DNA from: Hepsetus odoe
Taxonomy: Eukaryota > Chordata > Actinopteri > Characiformes > Hepsetidae
Assembly (NCBI GenBank): GCA_017165825.1
Contig: CM029372.1
Span: 4,672,546-4,736,545, forward strand
Length of the DNA stretch: 64,000 bases
Direction of reading: 5' to 3'
The notes beneath the pieces are model-generated. The model saw nothing but the letters and a program-made list of their open reading frames with translations, was not told the DNA's origin and did not search any database. The position numbers and the translations under genes were made by a program. Below are positions 1 through 11,209 of the stretch, one piece after another. The stretch's first letter is position 1. Every line of letters starts with the position of its first letter.

Positions 1-50
<50 letters not shown>
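1..50. repeat. (TG)n microsatellite, cut by window edge
   Basis: Perfect TG dinucleotide run from the first base to position 50; it extends beyond the window. Confidence 0.98.
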
Positions 51-54
<4 letters not shown>

Positions 55-216
55 GGGAGGGAGAAGAGGCTCTAGAGAACCAACTCAGCCCTTTCCCACC
101 CCTTTGATCTCTGCCCCTAATTAATTACACTCAGGAAGTACCTTTAGGCAGGTTCTTATGGGCTCAGTTGAAGCCATATGGATTGTCTCAGGGCAGAGTA
201 ACCTAATTTCAGAGTA

Positions 217-253
<37 letters not shown>

Positions 254-1186
254 GCGCACACACACAGATGCCTTGCATGTGTTTACCCTGTAAAACTGGC
301 TCTTCAGCCTGGCGTAGTACTGAATGTGCAGCAAACTGACGAAGCATTACATTATTATTGGGATCATTTGCTTTGTCTGGATATATATTTTTTTTATTTC
401 ATCTGGTCAATCCGATTCTTATTGAGCTTTCTGGTTTAAGCTACAGAAGAAAAGCAGACAGTAAGAGGTAGATGATCAGAAAAACGGTCAGTGTGAAATT
501 TGGGATAAATGGTTAGTACACCATGGAAGCCGTTTTATGGACAGTTTTATATGCACAGTTTTAAAGCAGCCGACCTGTTTACTGTGACAAAATAGCATTT
601 TAACCACTTTCAAGAACAGCTCTGCATTCGTCAGTACAAATTTTAATACATACCCTAATTACATTCTTAGGTAAGTTATTATAAGAGACTTTAGAAGGCT
701 GTGGTGCAAGTGGGTATGCGTGATTCATTTGGACTTCTGTGGAGTTTCAAAAAGTATGCCGGTCAGGAGGAAACAGGCTTCGACGGTTGCACATCTAGTT
801 CAGCCGGTGTCAACCGAAATTTTCATTGCAATGAAATCTCATCAGGTGAATGACTAAAATTTGGAAATATTCAAAAGAATTTTCTGTTTGGAAATGCCAG
901 TGAAGCCTGTCAAATGCTGTTCAGGACAAACAGTGCAATATTTTATAGTCATAAGAAGATCCTTGCTATGGAGAAGAAATTAAGTTGCTGAAAATCCTGT
1001 TGATTTGTCATTCTGCTTAGAGACGTCTTATTTCTCAGCAGTTGTGCTGGGTACTTTGTGTGATCACGAACTGACGCATGTTTACTGGCTGTGCGCTGAA
1101 ATGCTGCAAAGTTATCTTGCTCTAATAGTTGTGCTATGTGTGCTCTTTTGTGACCGGAATTTAAAACCCCTTTTTTGTATTTGCAG
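51..1186 (+). other. ptpn12: ptpn12 intron (3' part)
   Basis: Contains a (CA)n run at about 221-268 and AT-rich sequence without a recognisable exon. I looked for the exon ending in the active-site HC-Ser and did not see it, so it should lie upstream of the window. Confidence 0.7.
221..268. repeat. (CA)n microsatellite
   Basis: CA run with CG interruptions near 249-256. Confidence 0.95.
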
Positions 1187-1253
1187 TGCCGGATGTGGGA
1201 GAACAGGTGCCATCTGTGCCATTGATTACACATGGAACCTGCTGAAAGCTGGG
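1187..1253 (+). CDS. ptpn12: ptpn12 exon: end of PTP catalytic P-loop
   Basis: Encodes (S)AGCGRTGAICAIDYTWNLLKAG, carrying the P-loop arginine of the C(X)5R motif. Acceptor is tttgcag before 1187 and donor gtaacg after 1253. The first base T completes a Ser codon begun on the upstream exon, so the active-site HC-Ser part lies before the window or was not found in 1-1186. Confidence 0.95.
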
Positions 1254-1987
1254 GTAACGTCCTTAGTGTCTCTCTCTTTTTCTCTCTCTCGGTCTCTCTG
1301 TGTCTGCTTCTGTAACAGGGTTTTTGATCAGAACATCTGCATTGTCTTGTAGAGAATTCCTGAGGATTTTAACGTGTTCCAGCTGATTCAAGAGATGCGA
1401 ACACAGAGGCACTCAGCTGTTCAGACTAAGGTGAGTAGACAGAATTGATACATAAAAGGAAAAAAATCTGTATTTTGGGCTTCCATCTTTTTGACAGCAT
1501 CTCTTTCTTTGCTCTCTATCAACCCATCTCTCTCTCTTCCCCTCTCACTCTCTCAGGAGCAGTATGAATTAGTGCACCGAGCAATCGCCCAACTTTTTGA
1601 GAAACAGCTGTTGCTGTTGGAGAGTCCCACGAATTCAGAGCTGACAGATGGCATGGTGAGTTCCAACTCTTCACTATTCACTCTAAAAATCTGCCCAGCA
1701 TTTAGGGAGCCTTGTGACCTAAATGGCTCCCACACCTACTCCATGGATATTACCTCCAGGTCAGGAAGAGAGTGGACACCGAGAGAGTGTGGTTCGTATA
1801 CCATGAGAGAAGAGAGCGGGTAAAAATCCCGTGTGTGCACAAGTGTGTGAAAGAGGGGGACAGATGGCAAAAGGCCAAGAGCAGAGGCTTACTTCCTGTT
1901 TGTAAGGCAGAAGATAGCTGACATAATGCTCCCATAATGCCCTTAGAGCCTGAGAATCAGCCCACATCTGGTACTGAGAGCGGGCGT

Positions 1988-2062
<75 letters not shown>

Positions 2063-4643
2063 CAGCCTCTGTCCAATAAACACGCCCTGTCTGGCTACTG
2101 TTCTCTCATACATACATATGGGGGGGGGGATTCATTTCTTACCCTCTATTTGACTGGACGTTTCTTACATGTTTCTTAACTTATAGACAGTCTATTTTTT
2201 GGACTGCCATTGATTCTTCCAGTTACAGTTACAAAGTGAATTGCTAACACTTTAACATCCCTGTATTTGTGTTCTCAAATGATTCTCAGAATGGCTTGTA
2301 GACGCTACAGTGCCTATGGGAAGTTTTCAAACCCTTTCAGGTTAAAGATTTGGTCCAAATGTTTTGTTTCAGACTTATTTAAAAATGGTTGAAATCCATA
2401 TACTGCAACATGAGCAAGCAAAACATGTTTTTATTTAAAATAAATGTCTGAAATGTTTAATTTATGAAAGTGATCAGACCCTTTATGGCACTTATATTTG
2501 AGCTCTTCATTCACAACTTTTAAAAACCACCAACAGTCTTCTCAGATTTGGACAGCCACAGAACAGAGTTGTCATGGAGGGGTAGACAGGTAAACATTTG
2601 TCACTTTAAATGAGATACTGAAAATACGGAAACCTTTTCTAGAGTGCTCAGAATCTCAAGCTGGGTGAAAGGTTTACATGCAACGTACTGCTGACAAAAC
2701 ACAAGTTATTTTGGAAAAACCTTAAGGGTTGTGGTGATGCTCAGTCAGTGATTTATTAGTGATCCGTGTTAAATCAATAAGTGGTCCCAGCCCAGCCCAG
2801 CCCACAGCAGACGCTCTTCACCATGCAACTAAGATGACATTATTGGTGCCTGTCCAGTCAGGAGAACAGTGATCACCAACCCTTCTTTTGGAAATCTGCT
2901 TTCCTACATGCTGCCTCCTTCTCCTTTACCTACCAATCAGGGAAAATTTCCTGGAGCCTTTGTGGCAGAATGTGGCTGAAACTAGACTTAAGGGGAAGGT
3001 ATATCCCAGGGTTGGATTTTTTTTGTCCCCACAACTCTACTAATTACAATTTTAAGTCCATTTTAGTTTGCATTGAGCATTGTTGGTGGCTTCAAATGGA
3101 CTGCTTGTGGTATTTTAAAGTGTATACTCCACTTTTGACTTTAGAGTCAGGCTAACATTAACATTTTCATCCATTGTCTTAATTATTGTTCTTTGTGCTT
3201 TGCCTCATGCATATGCTGCCTACGCACTCGCTCACCCACCAAAGGATGAGGGCAGTCCGGAAAAACCCAGCCAGAACTCTGATGAGGAGCGATGGGACAC
3301 GCCCCCACCTAAACCGCCCCGTATCCGGAGGTAAAAACTCCACCCCCTCCTCACTCCCACACTTCGTAAAACTTTCATTGGGTGCACACTTAGACCTGTA
3401 GAATGAGATGTGAGATAATAGAAGTTGTCTGTTACCACTGTCAAGAATTGTGGACATGGTTTGTGTGGGTGGGTTGTGTGTGTGCGGGAGGCTTGTGTTA
3501 CTGTAAGTGTGTACAGTGTTACTGGTCTCACTTGTTCTCTCACATGGAGTGTGTTTGATGTAGATGTTCAGCAGCTGAGTCTGAGGTTCCCCTCTGAGCT
3601 CTTTGTGTGTAGAAACACTCAAAGGTCTGCCACAGCACACACAAACACAGGATTTTAGTCCCAGTGACAAGAGACCTTTTATTTTCAAATGATCTTTCTT
3701 TTCATATTCTCTTTTTCTGGGTGCTGCATGTGTGCAGCTGTCTCTTTGATATCTCTTACTGTCAGTAAGCTCTGTCTGTCCCGGACACAGATCAGACTGG
3801 TCTCAAACATTGAAATCATTCCTAATATTATTCAAAGAGCTTTGTCTCTGAAGTTATCACAGGCAAGGAGGAACAGTAGCATGACGCTGTACTTGGCAAA
3901 CCGTTTTAAACATCAGTTTATGTTTCTTACATTTTACATTCACAAAACGAATTAGTTACTTTCTCTTTGTCTGAACAGTAGTTCTTCTTGCAAGTGTTGT
4001 GTTATTATTAATATTGCATATTGAAACAGCCTTACAAAAGAAAAACATTGGACATAACTGGGAGCAAAGGCCAAAAATGCCATTTCTGCCATTTAAAGCA
4101 GAAACAAGGTAAAAAATGCCTCCTGACTAATGTCAGTGTAACAAATATGAATTAACTCATAATAAATTGAACAAGTTGTTTCGTCTACCGCTAATATTTT
4201 GGGGACCACGGTAATTTCAGGGCAAGAAACTTTCCATTTCTAACACAGGAGTACATCACAGCTCTGCTATGATGTTAGATGAAATGTTATCTGCCATTCA
4301 TATTAAAGCTGGAATTCTGGATATATATGGTATGTAAAGGTGCCCCAGTTTAATGTAGTAACGCCCATAGATCAGGCCTCTTTTGTGGCTCCACACTGAG
4401 CTGCTTTTAATCTCGGCAGGGAAAATAAAGGCCATGACAAAAACTAGACAGGAAATGTCTCACCTGCATCACTGGTTCAAGGTGAAGTGTTCTAGATTTA
4501 TGACCAAGATTTAAAGCAAATGATTCTCACCACAAAGCCCATATGTGGATGGAAAAGCAGCGTGTGTGTGCATAAATTGAAAATTCATGGACCACTCTGG
4601 TGCAGGAGGAGCATTGCCTCTGAGGAGCGTTGTACCAGTTGCA

Positions 4644-4704
<61 letters not shown>

Positions 4705-7700
4705 CGTTTCTGTGTACGTAATCCCGAGGGATGAGCCTGTCCTTCCTGTGTCGTTCATGAAAATGCAGAAGCAGAGGGGGCATTTGAGCTGCAGGGGTAA
4801 AAGCAAAGCAGCTGAGAGCAATCGCATCTGTGCATCGGCCCATCTGCTGATGGCACACCAGCATTGGCCTCTGTGTAACCTTGTTTAGCCTATGTGTGCG
4901 TGCTTATAGAGGGAACAAAGAGAAAAGGGGGGAAATTATTTTATTGTACGAATGCTCTACTATTGACTTTCATAATTGCACAAGTGGCTCCTGACACTGG
5001 TCCTGCTCCACATTAACAAATGGTTTAACTGGGTGAGCGTGAGCAAGAGCAAGGAAAACACTAACGTGCTTCCTGCTCTAAGGTTGGGAAGCACTTGCAT
5101 ATTCTTAAAATTTTTTTGGGGTTTTCACCATGCAACTCTTTTTTTAACCCCTGGGATAACAAAAGCACTGGTATAAATTGATATGATCATTTTATTTCAG
5201 TGGAGCAAGCAGAAAGAGAACAATTTAGGCTGCTAAGTCCTAAGTATGTACAGCAGAAAAAAAAACAATTCTTACATTTTTGTAATGTGTGAAAATAAAG
5301 AGGTAATTCAGAAGCACAGGAAAAAAGGATGTGCATTATTGAAATCTAGTGTGGATGTGAAATAAGTAATTGAACCAGTACGTATCTGTAATTTTGGTAG
5401 CACCCAGGCAACAATAAGTATAGGCTTTTAAGCACTCCGTAATGAGGAGGCAACACGTGCAGTGCGGGTGCGAGTGGGATACAAAGCTAGAATCAATCCT
5501 CCGATCATCGCTACCTGTTTGTCTGGTCTGTCCTGATAGAAATGTGTTTATAGGATTGTGATCTTTGACGGCTGGTCTGTTTTTGACAGGACAGAAACAG
5601 CAGTGCAGAATTTCTCTTGTTTTCAAGGAATTCTTTTGGTTTCTGTGAGGTTGTAATGAGTTCTAGAGGAGCTGAAACGGCGACGATGCTGAGTCATCCA
5701 CCAGTGTGGTCTCTGAAGTAGTGTCCCGCTTGTGTTCAGCGCTTATTGAGTGCGCAGGCTACAGTAACTGCTGTTGAATCATGTGCAGGGCATTGACCTG
5801 AGACATCAGTCAGGTGCCTCTTGTTGGGCACATGACCACATCCTCCCACTCCTAGGCCTGCGAAGGAGTCTCAGAATGGGCTTGTGGCTAAGTAGGTATA
5901 TGCATATGGGTATTATCAGTTAGGGGATTTTTACAAATGGTTATATGAGGTAAAGTATTTTCCATTTCTCTTGTCATTATTTCCTTCCTTCTGTATTGCT
6001 CTTCTACCATATGAAATGATTTAAATCAATGTAATAATTTTTTTTTCAATATAAAAGCTAATTAAATTAATTCCTCTCTCACAGCTCGTCAGTGTGGAAT
6101 GTGGAAAATTGGTCCTTAAATTGAAATTTGCTGCATTTGAAGCGAAAACATTGCCATTGCTTAATTTTCATCTAAAGTACTGAAGAGAAATATATTCGAG
6201 TTGTTTTTATTTCATTTTACACGATTACATGGAGTCTGCCACCTTGTGGTGCCTTGTGGTACTTGCATGCATATAACCCATCTGTTTGACTGGAATTAAT
6301 AATAACACTGTTGTTCTACCTCCCTCCCTTTCTGTCCATGTTACTTTCTCTCTGTCTCTGCTTCTGATTTCCTGTATCTCAGTTCTCAGGTAGAAGGCGA
6401 TGTGAAAGAGGAGATTTTGCAACCTCCAGAGCCTCGCCCTGTCCCGCCCATCCTCACCCCTTCTCCACCCTCCGCCTTTCCCACAGTCACTGATGTGCGC
6501 CAGGACAATGACCGCTACCACCCCAAGCCCGTCCTGCACATGCTGGCCTCTGAGCAAGACCCTGACCTCAACGAAAACTACAACAAACCCTCAGATAGTG
6601 CAACCACTGGGCCAGTGGCTGCCCCCTCACCAGCCAGACCCACTTCACCTCTTGTAGAAGCTACGGAGAAACGGCTGGAGCGCAAGCTGAGCATTGAGAT
6701 CAAGAAGGTGCCTCTACAGGAGGGTCCCTGCAGCTTCGAGGGGAACAGCATGCTGCAGCGCACGCACGCCTTCAAATCGCGCTCCATTGCCAGCAGTTGC
6801 TCGCTATCTGAGGATTCGGACAACCCCCCGCGGCCCAACCATCTGCCCCTGGCTCGGCAGAAGGGACAGGCAACCTGGGTGCGGCCTGTCCAAGACAAAG
6901 TACACTCACTGTCTGAGCCAACCAACAACCCTGCCCCCACCTCAGAGGCACCACCCCGGAGTGCACTGTGCTTCACCAATCCCCTGCACACGGACCACTC
7001 CGACCCAGAGCCTGACGAAGAAGAGGATGTCCACATCGCTCTTCACGTCGACTGTCATTCCACAGTTTCCACGGCAACTGGCACTGTTTCCAGCGCACAC
7101 CATGAGGACCACGTTCCGAGGAAGGTCACCCCAGTGTCCATCATCGGACTCTGCTCGAAGTTAGACGAGGCAACAAGTACGTTAGACTGCTTTTAGCTAC
7201 TGTGACTCAGTGTGTACTAAAGAAGCAGGCTTCACATTCACCAGTAAGAATCAACCTCACAGTTTTTACCCCAAATACAGTTGATCGCCCTAGCCATGTT
7301 TGGTTACTGAGGATTGCTTCTTTATTTTGCATTGGAACTTTAAAATTACTGTAGTTGTAATGTAGGCAAGTGCAGGGTGCTTATATCCAGGCACTAAGCA
7401 GCATGCAGACTGTATCCCTAAATACTCTCTATGTTGATAAAAATGGAGAACATATTGCGTAACAGGAAGGAACAACCACACTGGGAGCCATATATTTTCT
7501 GTAGCTTTGTCCAATTTTACAGACAACAATGTTATACTTAGTTAGAAATATATAATTACACTGATAATTAAATTTTAATCTGGAGTTCACTTATAAGTAC
7601 TTCTGTGAATTGATGGGCTTGAAGCTTACATCACTTGTTAGCTACATTTGTCCATTTTTCTGTAACTGTAGTGCAAAAGTAAAGAGTTATTTTTCTGACA

Positions 7701-10700
7701 ATAAATGTGCCTTGGCTGAGCTATTATATATTTGAGGCGAGGAAAAAAATGTCTAATTTTTTTTTTTTTTTTTAAGGGTTACCTAGAACTCAGAATAAAT
7801 TCCTGCTGAAAAAGGTCAGACTTGCTGTAAACTGTAAGCTTTTCGGAATTCATCAGCTTGCCCTCTAGGACACTGTTTTCAGCAGAGTAAATTTGTTTAA
7901 ATGTTTCTTTCTGCTCTAGATGGAGAGTGCAAGACTAGGTCTGTACTGCCATGTTGGAGCATGTCACAATCTTATCAATTGGCTGCTGCTTTTTGTGCGC
8001 GCAGCACTTTTTGGGTGGGTTACAGGGATCCAGATTTTGGTTATCCAGGATTAAAACACTTTCTGTGGAGGGATTTTAGTTAAATAGCTTTGTATTTTAC
8101 AGAGCAGAGTTGTTCAGGATAGAAGGCTTAAATTCTGTTTGATATGGTCAAAAATGAAAAATAGGCTCCAGTAGTTTTATTAATGAATCATATTGAATCA
8201 TATCATACTGAAATCTTCCTTATTTTACTGAAACGAAAAGAATTTGATGGATTGTTAAAGATTCATATGGAAATCATGAAGAATTTTCAGCCTGCTAGCC
8301 CAGCACAGGACAGCCAATCAGAACGGGGTTCAGTTTCTATATTAGTTTTTTAAAGGCCCACTAGCTACTATTTTATTCTAAGGAATGATGAGAGATCAGA
8401 AAATTGTCAAAGTAAAATGAAATTGTGGTACTTCAGCCCCCACAGATTGGTACATAAAAATGCCTAGGAAGGAAATAGAAAGTCAAATAAGAATAAATGA
8501 ATTCCTTTAATGTTTTCAGATTTTACTGACTATGTGACAAAGTGTGGGGACACATTTCAATTTGTTTAGAGCCATTCAGGCAGTTCTAGTGTGATTAACA
8601 CACCATGACCATTTTGACCATCTTTTTTCAGACAGCCATCTGTTGAAGTGAGGAAAGGAATTGAAAGGAGAAGAGTCACAGATTATTTATGTAGATAGAA
8701 GCACTGCACCCAACAACCGCACCCGGGACCTCCCCTGCTTGTCAGCTCTAATGGGGGAAATGTGTTGATGGAATGGAATGCTCTGAATGTGTGTGACATG
8801 AAGGGTTGCTTTTGAGAGCGGGGCTGCTTCTGGCTGGTGGCTGTGGCTGGATTGTCTTTTGAAATGAATGGTTTTGTATCTTGTCTGTTTGAGAACCGGG
8901 CCTGAGTGGTGTTACTGGTCTGTGTGAGTGTGTGTGTTTGTGCACTGGAATGATGAAGGGCTGTCGGTGCTGGTCCAAGATCATGAGCATGAAGTATGAT
9001 TCCCTGTCTAACATACAAATATGGTTTATCTCCACAACCTGAATGAAAGCTCCGATGCCAACTTCTCACCATCACTTTCTGTCCTATTTTCCCAAACAAA
9101 TAAACAAAGCTTTACATTTAACCCTCTACCATTCTACAACTCTGCAGTCTCTTTCTGTTCTTTTTGGAGGAAGATGTTGGATTGGAGCAATTTGTCATTC
9201 TTTTTTAACTGAATAGTTCTGGTTAAAAATCAAAATAGGTTTTTCCTCATGTGTCAAGATAATAATGTCTGTTTGTTTCTTTAGTTTTATGGAGAGGAGC
9301 GAGAAGTAATGAGAGCTCATAGCCACCAGTTAGATAAACGACATGCCTAGTTCATTGCCTAAATCATTGCACTTGTGAGCTGTTAAGGGGTTTTAAATGT
9401 ATCTTCTTATTTGATACCTGATACAGAATGGCTGTTATCCACTTTAATTAGAGCTAGATCTTCTGTTCCGTCTGAAGCTTCCAGAAGACGTTTGTAATTT
9501 GATGTTTGTGTCACACCTTTACCTTTGGTTACTTTCAGCGCTCTGGCTAAGAGCTGTTTACTGACTGACGGAGTCCTATAGGTTAGTCAAAGCCAGTGAC
9601 CTATCTAGAGCCTCCAGAAGGCCCACGATGAGGTATTTAATTATCCATGTGGGTAGTTAATTTGCCAGAGTAGGATGTGAAATGGGTGAGTGTGTTAACT
9701 CCAAAACTGTATTTGAAACCTGAAACACAAAAAGCTGCAGACAGAAAACATTGGGTCTTTCCGAAAAGCCTAGAAAGCACTTGGAGTTCCCTTTAGTACC
9801 CAATAAAAGGGCAAAAATTTATTTTGCATTTTTGAAAAAAGTGGTAGTGGCCTGACGTTTGTTTATAGATAACAGTGCCGTAAACCACATTAGCAAGTCA
9901 ATGTGAGATTTCTCAACAGCTCACAAGTGTTGAATTAAGTATGCAGTCTGCCTAATACAAACTGGTAGGATATAAGTACTCGAACAACAGTAAACGGTAC
10001 TTGTTTGCTAAGTTAGTTTCTTAGGCTCAGTTAAAAACTAAAGAATCAAACTTCAGACAGCAGTCATACCTTTTGGCTGCACTTGTTTTAATGGAGAACT
10101 TGAGTTTGATTTGTTGTCGAACTATTCTTTAAAAAACACACCCAAGGTGTTTTCTTCATCCGTGAAACACTTGACCAAGAAGGCGGCATGTGTGAAAGGA
10201 GTTTGTTCTCATTTAAAGCAGGAATCCGGCTGATTGCATGTGCTGGAAAACATGGGCGGCTTTTCCTGAGAAAGCTGGTGAATGACTTTGGTTTCTTTGT
10301 GCTGCAGCTGAAGAACCTTGTGCTGATGAAGAAATGAGTGGGGCGTTAATCTTTGTGTGACTGGAACTCACTGTCTCTGCCTCTTACTCAAGCGAGCTAC
10401 ACATGTCTCAAATGGCTGCCTGTTCTCCACATGGAGCAGTGAGATGGTGTTGAGGCCTCCTGCTCTGTGAAATAGGGAACAGGGTGAAAGAGGGGCATTT
10501 GAGACGCTGAATCTTTGATGTGAAGCTGGTGCAGGTGGCTTGGCTTGTTGCAGGCTGGTTCTGGTCGATTGCTGGGCTTTGCGTGAATCTGCGGGGTTCT
10601 AATGTCACATGAAGCGGGCTAGGATGTATGTGATTGTCTGTGAGCTCTAGTGGGTAACCATGCTCTTGTCTGCTCCAGACAGTGACGAGAGTGAAGAATC

Positions 10701-11171
10701 GCCTCCCCCTCTCCCAGAAAGAACCCCTGAGTCCTTCTTTTTGGCCACAGGTGCGTCCTGACCATCTCAACCTGCTGTTCCCTCTCTGGCCACACGGAGG
10801 CATCAGAAAGCAGCCACAGAGCCATGACCTGCTCACATTTGTATTCATGTCAGGGCTTAAAGTGCAGGAGGTGTGGAAAATATACAGAACATCACCTATG
10901 AATCCAGAGCCGCTGCCTTGAATAGGAATGTTTTGTGATCCACCCCCATGTTTGCCAAATACTTTTCAGCATGTGCTAACTGAGGGCAAAACTGTGATCT
11001 TACCTGTTCACTGTTGTAAGGAAAGCAGTGGTGTGTGGAGGAATATTCAGCTATTGGTTTCTGATGAGTGGTTTCTTACAAATGGGCAGATGAGATGTTT
11101 GATCTTTGGTGAAACAGATCATTTTATAAATTTTATAATATTTAACCTCCTTAAGGTTTGCATGAATTACT

Positions 11172-11209
<38 letters not shown>

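Larger units (their letters stand above)
1656..3244 (+). other. ptpn12: ptpn12 intron
   Basis: Holds a long (CA)n tract at 1988-2060 and a Tc1-like relic from about 2308. No other feature seen. Confidence 0.8.

Noticed and set aside
1005..1352. 115-codon frame around the ptpn12 P-loop exon taken as a whole gene
   Set aside because: Only 1187-1253 is coding; the rest is intron read-through on both sides.
6578..7036. Long alternative frames over the ptpn12 PEST exon, both strands
   Set aside because: The + frame starting before 6402 matches PTP-PEST block by block; the others do not match anything.
10300..10345. Possible extra ptpn12 exon after TTTGTGCTGCAG
   Set aside because: The frame closes quickly, there is no donor at a suitable place, and the phase of the flanking exons already matches without it.
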